Source: PR03 sp964353555 (lineage in GTDB: Bacteria > Myxococcota_A > UBA9160 > PR03). From it: a DNA stretch of 54,224 nt. The position numbers and the translations under genes were made by a program. The stretch covers positions 1 through 54,224 of the forward strand of contig CAYGWM010000020.1 in assembly GCA_964353555.1 (NCBI GenBank). Reading direction: 5' to 3'. The notes beneath the pieces are model-generated. The model saw only the letters and a list, made by a program, of their open reading frames with translations. It was not told the origin of the DNA and searched no databases. Shown piece by piece: positions 47,594-54,224 of this stretch (position 1 is its first letter; each line of letters begins with the position of its first letter).

Positions 47594-48754
47594 ATGCAGC
47601 TCGGGTCCGGATCGCTCGCCGGTCTCGCCCAGCTCCGGGATTTCACGCGCCGGCGGCTCTCGTCGTGGGATCGCACCGGTGCGAACCGCGACTTCGTGCT
47701 GGTGCCGCCGGGAGAGCGCGTGGAGCTGGGTCGGATCGCCGGCGCGGGCTGCGTGAAGCACATCTGGGTCACGACGATGGCGCTTCCGCCCGAGCAGCAT
47801 GAGCTGTGCTCGCTGGTACTGCGCAGCTGGTGGGACGGCGAGGCGAGCCCGAGTGTCGAGGTGCCGCTCGGCGACTTCTTCGGCATCGGCTTCGGGCTGC
47901 ACCGGAACTTCGTCTCGCTGCCGCTGCAGATGAGCCCACAGGACGGGCGCGGCATGAACTGCTGGTTCCCGATGCCGTTCTCCGAAGGAGCGCGCTTCGA
48001 GATCGAGAACCAGGGATCGCGGACGCGGATCTTCTACTTCTACATCGACTACGAGGAGTACCCGCGCCTCGACGGCGATCTAGCGCGCTTCCATGCCTCA
48101 TGGAATCGCAACCCCAGGGCGGCCGGCACCGCACGCGAGAAGGGCTACGGAGAGGGCGACTACGCGACGATCGAGAAGCGCCTCGCCGGTCCGTGGGCGG
48201 AGCCGAATCTCGATGCGGCGCGCAACTACACGATCCTCGATGTGCGTGGTCGCGGGCAATACGTCGGCTGCGTGCTGAACGTGGACGTCTTCGAGCGTCA
48301 GCTCAACGACTGGTACGGCGAAGGCGACGACATGATCTTCATCGACGATGATTTCGATGATCCGGAGGGCCAGTCGCACGAGACGCGCGCCATGCGTTGG
48401 CCCCCGCGCCTGCACGGCACCGGCACCGAGGACTATTTCAACACTGCCTTCTGCCCGATGCAGGAATACCACGCGCCGTACCACGGACTCACCGTTTACA
48501 GCGGAACGCCCGAGTGGCCGTGGAGCGGCAAGAACTCGATGTACCGCTTCCACATCGAGGACCCGATCCGCTTCGAGAAGTCGATCCGCGTGACGATCGA
48601 GACCGGTCACGACAACGCGCTTGCGAACGACTACTCGAGCACCGCTTACTGGTATCAGCAGGGTCGCAGCGAAGCGTTGCGCGCGCTGCCGCCACTCTCC
48701 GAGCGCTTGCCCCGTCCCGATTCGCCGGAGCTGGCGAAGCCAGCCGGTTCCTGA
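47594..48754 (+). CDS. DUF2961 / GH172-family glycosidase-like protein
   Basis: 386 residues from ATG 47594, with GAGGAGG about 6 bp upstream. The protein has the DUF2961 pattern throughout: WDRTGANRDFVLVPPGE, GCVKHIWVTT, GDFFGIGFG, CWFPMPFSEGARFEIEN and GTGTEDYFNTAF, whose Glu corresponds to a catalytic residue in characterised GH172 enzymes. GH172 includes inverting or retaining enzymes on fructan anhydrides and D-arabinan. No signal peptide is seen, so it is probably cytoplasmic. The substrate in this organism is unknown. It follows the PEP-CTERM gene divergently. Confidence 0.85.
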   Translation: MQLGSGSLAGLAQLRDFTRRRLSSWDRTGANRDFVLVPPGERVELGRIAGAGCVKHIWVTTMALPPEQHELCSLVLRSWWDGEASPSVEVPLGDFFGIGFGLHRNFVSLPLQMSPQDGRGMNCWFPMPFSEGARFEIENQGSRTRIFYFYIDYEEYPRLDGDLARFHASWNRNPRAAGTAREKGYGEGDYATIEKRLAGPWAEPNLDAARNYTILDVRGRGQYVGCVLNVDVFERQLNDWYGEGDDMIFIDDDFDDPEGQSHETRAMRWPPRLHGTGTEDYFNTAFCPMQEYHAPYHGLTVYSGTPEWPWSGKNSMYRFHIEDPIRFEKSIRVTIETGHDNALANDYSSTAYWYQQGRSEALRALPPLSERLPRPDSPELAKPAGS

Positions 48755-48783
48755 CGCACAACGGCTCGGCTAGCGTGCGCGTC

Positions 48784-48991
48784 GTGGCGGCGAAGGCTCC
48801 GCGGAAGAAGGCGAGTGCCAACGGCGCGGGTTCGCGCCCGCGCAAGGGGAGCGCGCGCAAACGGTTCACGCCCGCGCGCGCTGGAGACCGCTTGGGCTGC
48901 GCAATTCGAGAGTGCGGAACTGCTGACGCTCGGCGGCGTCTATCAGCAGCAGAGTCGCTTTGCGGCGGGCGCCTATGCGCCGCTGCTTCGC
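48784..48991 (+). CDS. Unrecognised partial gene running into a gap, possibly frameshifted
   Basis: From GTG 48784 the frame gives a Lys/Ala-rich N-terminus (AAKAPRKKASANG). After about 33 codons the more protein-like sequence continues in the next frame (LETAWAAQFESAELLTLGGVYQQQS) up to the N run, which suggests a one-base indel near position 48880, perhaps an error at a contig end. Weak ribosome site. I cannot assign a family. It faces the hydrolase gene across the gap. Confidence 0.3.
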
Positions 48992-49091
48992 NNNNNNNNN
49001 NNNNNNNNNNNNNNNNNNNNNNNNNNNNNNNNNNNNNNNNNNNNNNNNNNNNNNNNNNNNNNNNNNNNNNNNNNNNNNNNNNNNNNNNNNN
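48992..49091. other. Assembly gap (100 N) between the unknown gene and the hydrolase
   Basis: Run of 100 N with no overlap between its flanks; the missing length is unknown. It cuts the ends of two convergent genes. Confidence 0.95.
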
Positions 49092-49870
49092 GTCTGGTTG
49101 AAACGCTCGGTCGCCTCGGCCATCACCAGATGCGCCGCGTTCGGGATCGTGACGAGCTGCGCCTCCGGCAACGCTGCCAGCAGCACGCGGTGCAGGCGCG
49201 GCGGCGTCAACAGATCCTCCTGCCCACAGACCAGCAGGGTGGGATGTAGAAGCGACGCGAGCCGCTCGGAGGCGTCGTGGCCGATGCAGGCGTCGCATTG
49301 GCGCACGAAGACGGCATCGGGCATCGGCATCGCGTTGCGCAGGAATCCGTGCATCATTGGGTGGATCAGGTCGGTCTGTTCGAGGGTCGCGTCGGACAGC
49401 GTCCAGAGCATGCGCTCCTGCGCGATCACCGCGAGCGGCAAGCCATGGCCGACCATCGCCTTCCACTTCTCGAGCAACATGCGGCGCTTCGCGTCTGCAC
49501 GCGCGTAGGTGCCGACCAGTACGACGCGCTCGACACGCCTCGGATGTCGCAGCGCGAGTTCCTGGGCGACCATGCCGCCCATGAACGCGCCGAGCACGTG
49601 GGCGCGTTCGATGCCGATGTCGTCGAGCAGCCGCGCGGCGTCGTCGGCGAGGTCGGCGATCGAGAAGGCGCCGCCGGGATCCTGGCTCGCGCCGACACCG
49701 CGGTGGTCATAGGTGATGGTGCGGTGAGCGGCCGAGAACTCCGGCACCTGCAGCGCATGCCAGCCGCGCGACGAACCGCCGAGTCCGACGATCAGCAGCA
49801 GCGGCGTACCCGTCGCGTCGCCGAGAATCTCGTAGTGGATCTCGTGGGAGCCGACGCGCGCAAGGGGCAT
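49092..49870 (-). CDS. Alpha/beta hydrolase, C-terminus lost in gap
   Basis: 259 residues from ATG 49870 up to the gap. The alpha/beta-hydrolase fold is clear: LLLIVGLGGSSRGW (oxyanion region), ITYDHRGVGASQDPGG, and LLVCGQEDLLTPP with the acid residue, and the His in NAAHLVMAE. The nucleophile elbow is VLGAFMGGMVAQELA, where the expected GxSxG is GAFMG: Phe replaces the Ser. That makes it either a non-hydrolytic member or an enzyme with another nucleophile. Ordinary members have about 265-280 residues, so only the last few are missing. Confidence 0.82.
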
Positions 49871-49927
49871 GCGCGCATTCTATCTCGCTGGGACTAGCGG
49901 GCCATCCTGATTCGGACAGCCACGCCT

Positions 49928-50518
49928 CTAGCGCGCCATGCGTTTCAAATCGGTGAGCACGCCCTTCGCGACGGCCTTCAGCGTTTCGAAGACGCCCTTG
50001 CCGACGGTCGCACAGGCCTCGAAGTCGGGCGCACCGCTCGGATTGAGCAGCCGGCGCATTTCGTCGAGCGGCGCGGCGTTGGGCAGATCGCGCTTGTTGT
50101 ACTGCACGATGTAGGGGACCTTGGCGAGGTCGTAGCCCTGCTCGGCGAGGTTCACGCGCAGGTTGTCGAGGCTCTCGAGGTTGGCCTCCATGCGCTCGAC
50201 CTGCGAATCCGCGACGAACACCACGCCGTCCACGCCCTTCAGGATCAGCTTGCGGCTGGCGTCATAGAAGACCTGTCCGGGTACGGTGTAGAGATGGAAG
50301 CGCGTCTTGAAGCCGCGAATCTGGCCGAGCGCCAGCGGCAGGAAATCGAAGAACAGCGTGCGCTCGGTCTCGGTCGCGAGCGAGATCATCTTCCCCTTGA
50401 GGTCGGGGTTGGTCTTCGCATAGATGAACTGCAGGTTGGTGGTCTTCCCGCACAGGCCGGGCCCGTAGAAGACCACCTTGCAGTTGATCTCTCGCGATGC
50501 GTAGTTGATGAACGACAT
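49928..50518 (-). CDS. mglA: Ras-like polarity GTPase MglA
   Basis: 196 residues, starting MSFINYASREINCKVV, almost the same as myxobacterial MglA, with P loop GPGLCGKT (19-26), G3-region VPGQVFYDASRKLIL, and G4 NKRD. It is a small Ras-like GTPase that sets the leading pole and drives gliding or type IV pilus motility in Myxococcus. In non-gliding relatives the role is less clear. It lies 20 bp after the roadblock protein gene, which encodes its GAP partner. Confidence 0.93.
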   Translation of the reverse strand: MSFINYASREINCKVVFYGPGLCGKTTNLQFIYAKTNPDLKGKMISLATETERTLFFDFLPLALGQIRGFKTRFHLYTVPGQVFYDASRKLILKGVDGVVFVADSQVERMEANLESLDNLRVNLAEQGYDLAKVPYIVQYNKRDLPNAAPLDEMRRLLNPSGAPDFEACATVGKGVFETLKAVAKGVLTDLKRMAR

Positions 50519-50538
50519 GGCCCCTGTCTTGCGCTCCG

Positions 50539-51033
50539 CTAGTCCGCGAAAAGCTTGTCGATGTCGTCGTCGGTGATCTCGGCAAACGGGCTCGTGGCGC
50601 TGTTTCGCGCCCGCTCGCTCTTCTTCTGGATCTCTTCGAAGAGCCGCGCCAGTTCGCTGCCGGCCTTCTTGACGCGCAGCCGGACCAAGCCGAGCGACGA
50701 ACGATCATCGAAGATCACCACCAGGATGATGCGCTTCGCCACCACGGTCATGTGGAGGTTGTCGCGCGCACCCTGGTGGAAATGGATCGGGAACTCTTCC
50801 TCGCCGATGATCGTGGCGAGTCCGCCCGTCGCCGCGATGCTGCCCGCGGTGAGCGACGCGAGGCTGGTGGTGTCGAGGCCGCGCAAGTCGCCGGCTTCGG
50901 CCATCAGCAGGCCGTTCTTGTCGACGACGAAGACGCCCTTGGCGTGCGCGTCGCGCGCCAGACGCTCGCAGACGCCGAGGACTTTTCGGTAGTCCTCGTC
51001 GAAGAGCACGAGTTGGGTGTCGACGAACGGCAT
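50539..51033 (-). CDS. mglB: Roadblock/LC7 protein MglB
   Basis: 164 residues from ATG 51033. A roadblock/LC7 fold with GVFVVDKNGLLMAEAG, LASLTAGSIAATGGLA, FPIHFHQGARDNLHMTVVAKR and a helical C-terminal tail (LARLFEEIQKKSERA). In Myxococcus, MglB is the GTPase-activating protein that marks the lagging pole. The mglB-mglA order and 20-bp spacing are the same here. It has a candidate sigma70-type promoter at 51086-51115. Confidence 0.9.
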   Translation of the reverse strand: MPFVDTQLVLFDEDYRKVLGVCERLARDAHAKGVFVVDKNGLLMAEAGDLRGLDTTSLASLTAGSIAATGGLATIIGEEEFPIHFHQGARDNLHMTVVAKRIILVVIFDDRSSLGLVRLRVKKAGSELARLFEEIQKKSERARNSATSPFAEITDDDIDKLFAD

Positions 51034-51085
51034 CTTGATCCGTAAGTCCTGACATGGTTGAGAATTCGCCGCGGAACGCCCGCGC

Positions 51086-51115
51086 ACTCTACCCCGCGAG
51101 TCGAGCGCAGGGCAA
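51086..51115 (-). promoter_or_regulatory. Candidate promoter of mglBA
   Basis: Minus strand TTGCCC, 18 bp, TAGAGT, about 53 bp before the mglB ATG. Both boxes deviate from consensus and the GC-rich background makes chance matches possible. Confidence 0.35.
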
Positions 51116-51191
51116 GCACGTCCCGGCCCAACACTCGTTGCCCCTTCGGCCTGTGGCGACTCGCGCTTTAGAGAACGTTCGCCCAGCGCAG

Positions 51192-51272
51192 TTCCCGCGT
51201 AGCGAGCCAACGGCGAGCGGCGAGGTTCATCGGGCTGTCTCGCGTAGCGAGCCAACGGCGAGCGGCGAGGTC
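51192..51272 (-). repeat. Repeat B dimer, locus 2 (two 36-bp units, 9-bp linker)
   Basis: Reverse-oriented copy of the 23399-23479 dimer: units 51192-51227 and 51237-51272, again 45 bp apart with a similar linker. It begins on the last bases of the recR stop codon (51273-51271) and runs toward mglB. The rest of the 238-bp recR-mglB interval is unique sequence. Confidence 0.8.
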
Positions 51273-51870
51273 ATTCGAGCTCGCGGCGATTCTGCAGCGA
51301 GCGACCGATCGTGACGGGGTCGGCGTACTCGAGATCGCCGCCGAGCGGCATGCCGCAGGCGATGCGCGTTGCGCGCACGCCGCTGCCGCGCAGCCGGTCC
51401 GCCAGATAGTGGGCGGTGGCGTCGCCCTCGGCGGTCGGATTGGTGGCGAGGATCAGTTCGCGCACGCCGCCGCGGCGCACGCGCGACTCGAGGTCTGCGA
51501 CGCGCAGCTCGTCGGGGCCGATGCCGTCGATCGGCGAGAGAGCGCCGCCGAGCACGTGGTAGCGACCGGAGTAGCCGCCGCTCGCCTCGATCGCAGCGAG
51601 GTCCGCAGGTTCCTCGACCACGCAGAGCTGTGACGCGTCACGGCGTTCGTCCCGGCAGATCGCGCAAGGCGAGGCGTCGGTCAGGTCGAAGCACTCCGCG
51701 CAGAGGACGATCTCCTGCTTCAGCCGGACGATCGCTTCGGCCAACTCCTGCACTTGCGACTCGGGCGCGGAGAGCATGTGGAACGCGAGCCGCGTTGCGG
51801 ACTTCTCGCCAATCCCGGGGAGGCGCCGCAAGGCTGCGACGAGACGTTGGATCGGGGCCGCGTTGCGCAC
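51271..51870 (-). CDS. recR: Recombination mediator RecR
   Basis: 199 residues from GTG 51870. Helix-hairpin-helix ALRRLPGIGEKSATRLAFHM, C4 zinc finger CAECFDLTDASPCAIC, and Toprim domain (LCVVEEPADLAAIE, LILATNPTAEGDATAHYLA). With RecF/RecO it loads RecA on gapped DNA. It lies 40 bp after the ybaB gene in the dnaX operon; its stop abuts repeat B. Confidence 0.95.
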   Translation of the reverse strand: MRNAAPIQRLVAALRRLPGIGEKSATRLAFHMLSAPESQVQELAEAIVRLKQEIVLCAECFDLTDASPCAICRDERRDASQLCVVEEPADLAAIEASGGYSGRYHVLGGALSPIDGIGPDELRVADLESRVRRGGVRELILATNPTAEGDATAHYLADRLRGSGVRATRIACGMPLGGDLEYADPVTIGRSLQNRRELE

Positions 51871-51910
51871 GGCCGGCGATCCTAGCAGTCGGTCCGAGGC
51901 GCGGGCCGAC

Positions 51911-52255
51911 TCAACTCGACGAGGAATCCGGGCCAGGCGTTGCGCCTGGCTGCAGCGACATGCCACCGGCCGCGCGCTGCATCTCCTCTTGCACGATTCG
52001 CTGCGCGCTCGCGATCGCGGCGTTCAGCGCAGCGGCGACCAGGTCCTGCAGCATCGCCCGATCGCCGCCCGCGAGCAGCTGCGGGTCGATCTCGACCTGC
52101 AGCACCCGCAGTTCGCCCGAAACGGTCGCGGTGACGAGCCCCGCCCCGGCGCTGCCCTGCACGCTGCGACGTGCGAGGTCGCGCTGCAGCGCCGTCATCC
52201 GCGCTTGCATCTCTTGCGCCTGGCGAAGCAGCGCCGCGAGATCCGGCGTGCTCAC
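51911..52255 (-). CDS. ybaB: YbaB/EbfC nucleoid-associated protein
   Basis: 114 residues from GTG 52255, overlapping the dnaX stop as GTGA. Helical N-terminus LAALLRQAQEMQARMTALQRDL, strands with LVTATVSGELRVLQVEIDP, and a helix LQDLVAAALNAAIASAQ, typical of the DNA-binding YbaB dimer. The Ser-rich tail DSSSS is unusual. The position between dnaX and recR is the classical one. Confidence 0.92.
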   Translation of the reverse strand: MSTPDLAALLRQAQEMQARMTALQRDLARRSVQGSAGAGLVTATVSGELRVLQVEIDPQLLAGGDRAMLQDLVAAALNAAIASAQRIVQEEMQRAAGGMSLQPGATPGPDSSSS

Positions 52256-54012
52256 GGCGTCGTTCCGGCCGGACCGCCGGCCTCGCCGAGCGAGCGGATC
52301 TCGATCACTTCGCCGCCCAGGATTTCGAGCGTCGCGTTGATCGCGGGATGCGCGAGCGCTTCGCGCCGGCGTTGGCGCACGGCTTCGTCATCGGCGGCGG
52401 CGCCGCTCGCCCGCGCGTCGCCGGTCGGTCCCGCGATCGTGACGCGCATCGGCCGCCCGAACAGGCGCGCGCAGACGGCTTCGAGATCGGCGCGGCGGCG
52501 CTCCAGTCGATGCGTCGCGAATGGCTGCGCGGTTCGGATCGTGATGCTCGCCTCGGTGCGATCGCCGAGGACGACGCCGTCGAGCGCCGCGCCGAGCGCG
52601 CGGTCGCGCTCTGTGGCGAGCGCGCGGAGGCGGTCGAGCAGCGGCAGCGCACTCGGATCGGGCGAGTCGGCGCGAGTCTCAGACGGAGCCGGCGTGGGCT
52701 CGGGATCGGTGGGATTCGCAGCCACGTAGAGCGCCGGCTCGCTGCGTACTCCGACGCGCTTCGGGGTCGCGCCCGGCGCAGGCCGCGCGTCCGACGGACG
52801 AGCCGGAGCAGGGCGGGGACCTCGGTTGCTGCCGCCGGGCCCATCATCGCCGGATGAGCCGCTACCTGCGAGGCGTCGCTCCAGCGCGTCGAGGCGGCCG
52901 AGCAGCGTTTGCACGTCTTCGCCTGCGGACGTCGTCGCGAGACGTACCAGCGCCATCTCCAGCACCGCGAACGGCTGCGGCGCCCAGGCGAGATCCTCCT
53001 GCTCGCGAACCAGCGCGCGGAACATCCGGCGCAGCCGCCCCGCGTCGGTGCGCGACGCGAGCTGGCGTAGCTCTTCGAGATCGCTGTCGCTGCCTTCGAC
53101 GAGACCTTCCGCATTTGGCGCGATGCGCAGCACGACGAGATCGCGCAGCAACGAGAGCAATTCGGCACCCAGCCTGCGCGCCTCGATGCCCATCTCTGCG
53201 GCGCGACCGCACGCAGCGAGTGCGCCGGCTGGATCCGCGTCGACGCACGCCGTGACGATCCCCAGCAGCAAGCGGCGGTCGATCAGGTCGAGCACTTCGG
53301 CGACGCGATCGTCGTTCACCTCGGTGCCGCCCATCGCGATCACCTGGTCGAGCAGCGTCAGCGAATCGCGCAGCGAACCGTCGCCCTCGCGTGCGATCGC
53401 GAGCAGGCTGCGCGGTGAGACGGCGATGCCCTCGGCCTTCGCGACCTGCGCGAGCCGCGCCGCCACTTCCACGGTCGGCAGCCGGCGCAGATCGTAGCGC
53501 TGGCAGCGCGACACCACCGTGAACGGGATCTTCTCGGGGTTCGTGGTGGCGAACACGAACAGACAGCGCGGCGGTGGTTCCTCGAGCGTCTTCAGCAGCG
53601 CGTTGAAGGCCGGCGTCGAGAGCATATGCACTTCGTCGACGACGAAGATGCGGTACTTGCCGGGCGACGGTGCGTAGCGCACCGCTTCGATCAGCTCGCG
53701 CACGTCGTCCACTGACGTGCGGCTCGCGGCGTCGATCTCCTGCACGTCGGTCGAAGATCCGCCGGCGATCTCGGTGCACGACGAGCACACGCCGCAGGGC
53801 GTCGCGGTGGGTCCCTTCTCGCAGTTGAGGCAGCGCGACAGGATCCGCGCGATGGTGGTCTTGCCGACGCCACGGGGGCCGCAGAGCAGCACCGCGTGCG
53901 GGACGCGGCCCATCGCGATCGCATTGCGCAACGCGGTGGTGACGTGCTCCTGGCCCGTCACCTCCTCGAAATTTTGCGGTCGCCATTTGCGGGCGAGGAC
54001 CTGGTAGCTCAA
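52252..54012 (-). CDS. dnaX: DNA polymerase III subunit gamma/tau
   Basis: 586 residues from TTG 54012, which gives the family start SYQVLARKWRPQNF and has GAGGGTGG just upstream. AAA+ clamp-loader core with Walker A GPRGVGKTT (45-52), zinc cysteines CLNCEKGP...CGVCSSC, VVDEVHML, sensor ATTNPEKIP and SRCQRYDLRR. Then domain III, a Pro/Gly/Asp-rich linker (about 415-500) and a C-terminal domain that would bind the polymerase or helicase. No A-rich slippery site for programmed frameshifting is seen. Confidence 0.95.
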   Translation of the reverse strand: MSYQVLARKWRPQNFEEVTGQEHVTTALRNAIAMGRVPHAVLLCGPRGVGKTTIARILSRCLNCEKGPTATPCGVCSSCTEIAGGSSTDVQEIDAASRTSVDDVRELIEAVRYAPSPGKYRIFVVDEVHMLSTPAFNALLKTLEEPPPRCLFVFATTNPEKIPFTVVSRCQRYDLRRLPTVEVAARLAQVAKAEGIAVSPRSLLAIAREGDGSLRDSLTLLDQVIAMGGTEVNDDRVAEVLDLIDRRLLLGIVTACVDADPAGALAACGRAAEMGIEARRLGAELLSLLRDLVVLRIAPNAEGLVEGSDSDLEELRQLASRTDAGRLRRMFRALVREQEDLAWAPQPFAVLEMALVRLATTSAGEDVQTLLGRLDALERRLAGSGSSGDDGPGGSNRGPRPAPARPSDARPAPGATPKRVGVRSEPALYVAANPTDPEPTPAPSETRADSPDPSALPLLDRLRALATERDRALGAALDGVVLGDRTEASITIRTAQPFATHRLERRRADLEAVCARLFGRPMRVTIAGPTGDARASGAAADDEAVRQRRREALAHPAINATLEILGGEVIEIRSLGEAGGPAGTTP

Positions 54013-54060
54013 GCGCCACCCTCGAGATGGAACGGAGGTCGAAATGCAGCGCGGAGGCAA

Positions 54061-54164
54061 GATCGCAGGGCACCCCCGCTCGCCGCCAGTTCCTCGCTGC
54101 CGCTGCTCCCTTCCGGGTCTCACGGAGTTCACGAAGCACCGAGCCCGAGTGGGACCCTGCGATC
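54061..54164 (-). ncRNA. ffs: Signal recognition particle RNA (bacterial small, 4.5S type)
   Basis: On the minus strand the conserved SRP core reads GTGAGACCCGGAAGGGAGCAGC, a clear variant of the universal GGAAGGAAGCAGC loop. The ends pair perfectly over 10 bp (54061-54070 with 54155-54164) to give a hairpin of about 104 nt. Placement just upstream of dnaX is common in bacteria. The RNA targets membrane proteins with Ffh. Exact mature ends are estimated. Confidence 0.92.
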
Positions 54165-54192
54165 ATGCCTCAGCGCTGCGCCGAGCGTTCGG

Positions 54193-54222
54193 AGAGTAAG
54201 GGAAGCGATCGGGAAGGTCCAA
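54193..54222 (-). promoter_or_regulatory. Candidate promoter of the SRP RNA and dnaX operon
   Basis: Minus strand TTGGAC, 18 bp, TACTCT, ending 28 bp before the predicted 5' end of the SRP RNA. This would leave a short leader to be processed. Moderate match to sigma70. Confidence 0.4.
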
Positions 54223-54224
54223 GC

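Noticed and set aside
52252..54012. Programmed frameshift in dnaX producing gamma
   Set aside because: No A-rich slippery heptamer was found in the linker region.

Overview
The window is about 68-70% GC by eye, with nearly continuous genes on both strands and three 100-base N runs, so it is a scaffold from a draft or metagenome assembly. KdsB, a large outer-membrane porin and signal-peptide proteins indicate a Gram-negative cell. Two VPEP-terminated surface proteins (PEP-CTERM), an MglA/MglB pair very like the myxobacterial one, an F420/luciferase-type oxidoreductase and the gene order SRP RNA-dnaX-ybaB-recR-mglB-mglA point to the former Deltaproteobacteria (Myxococcota, Desulfobacterota or a neighbouring uncultured group). 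This placement is inference; no rRNA is present.

Layout. 1-1581: end of a MoxR-type ATPase and its VWA (CoxE-like) partner. 1613-6702 (minus): a three-gene redox/signalling operon (flavin/ferredoxin reductase, glutathione reductase-like enzyme, DUF427-adenylate cyclase) bracketed by two 37-bp direct repeats, with a broken gluconolactonase at the right border. 7042-12431: a YCII protein, then kdsB, a Ni/Co transporter and an MFS-fused spermidine-synthase-like protein in one minus operon, and an orphan ParA. 12444-20655: a PEP-CTERM protein, a PPi-type phosphofructokinase, a two-gene ABC exporter, an LLM flavin oxidoreductase and an SH3-anchor protein. 20829-25243: an AsmA/DUF748 protein, tRNA-Asn, greA, a CPBP protease, ridA, a histidine phosphatase, a small acidic protein and tRNA-Pro. 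25331-28616: an MMPL/RND transporter facing a LolA-like lipoprotein-sorting protein.

28754-38800 is a complete phosphate-starvation locus: phoB-phoR, a porin, pstS-pstC-pstA-pstB on the opposite strand, and phoU divergent from pstS. Three PHO-box-like 11-bp direct repeats lie in its control regions. PstC and PstA are enlarged variants with big extracytoplasmic insertions. 38830-45969 (minus) is a housekeeping cluster priA-def-fmt-htpX-rsmB-rpe, in which fmt seems to start at CTG. 45994-48754 holds a SpeE-fold protein, a second PEP-CTERM protein and a DUF2961/GH172 glycosidase. After a gap come an alpha/beta hydrolase and, at the right end, the dnaX-ybaB-recR and mglB-mglA genes with the SRP RNA upstream of dnaX.

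Most of the window is core genome. The least ordinary features are two families of short dispersed repeats (A: 37 bp, flanking the redox operon; B: an 81-bp dimer of 36-bp units placed at gene 3' ends), the DUF427-cyclase fusion, the beta-propeller-bearing PstC, and the rare start codon of fmt. One N run (6543-6642) is an unmerged 55-bp contig overlap: collapsing it restores an intact 691-residue gene.
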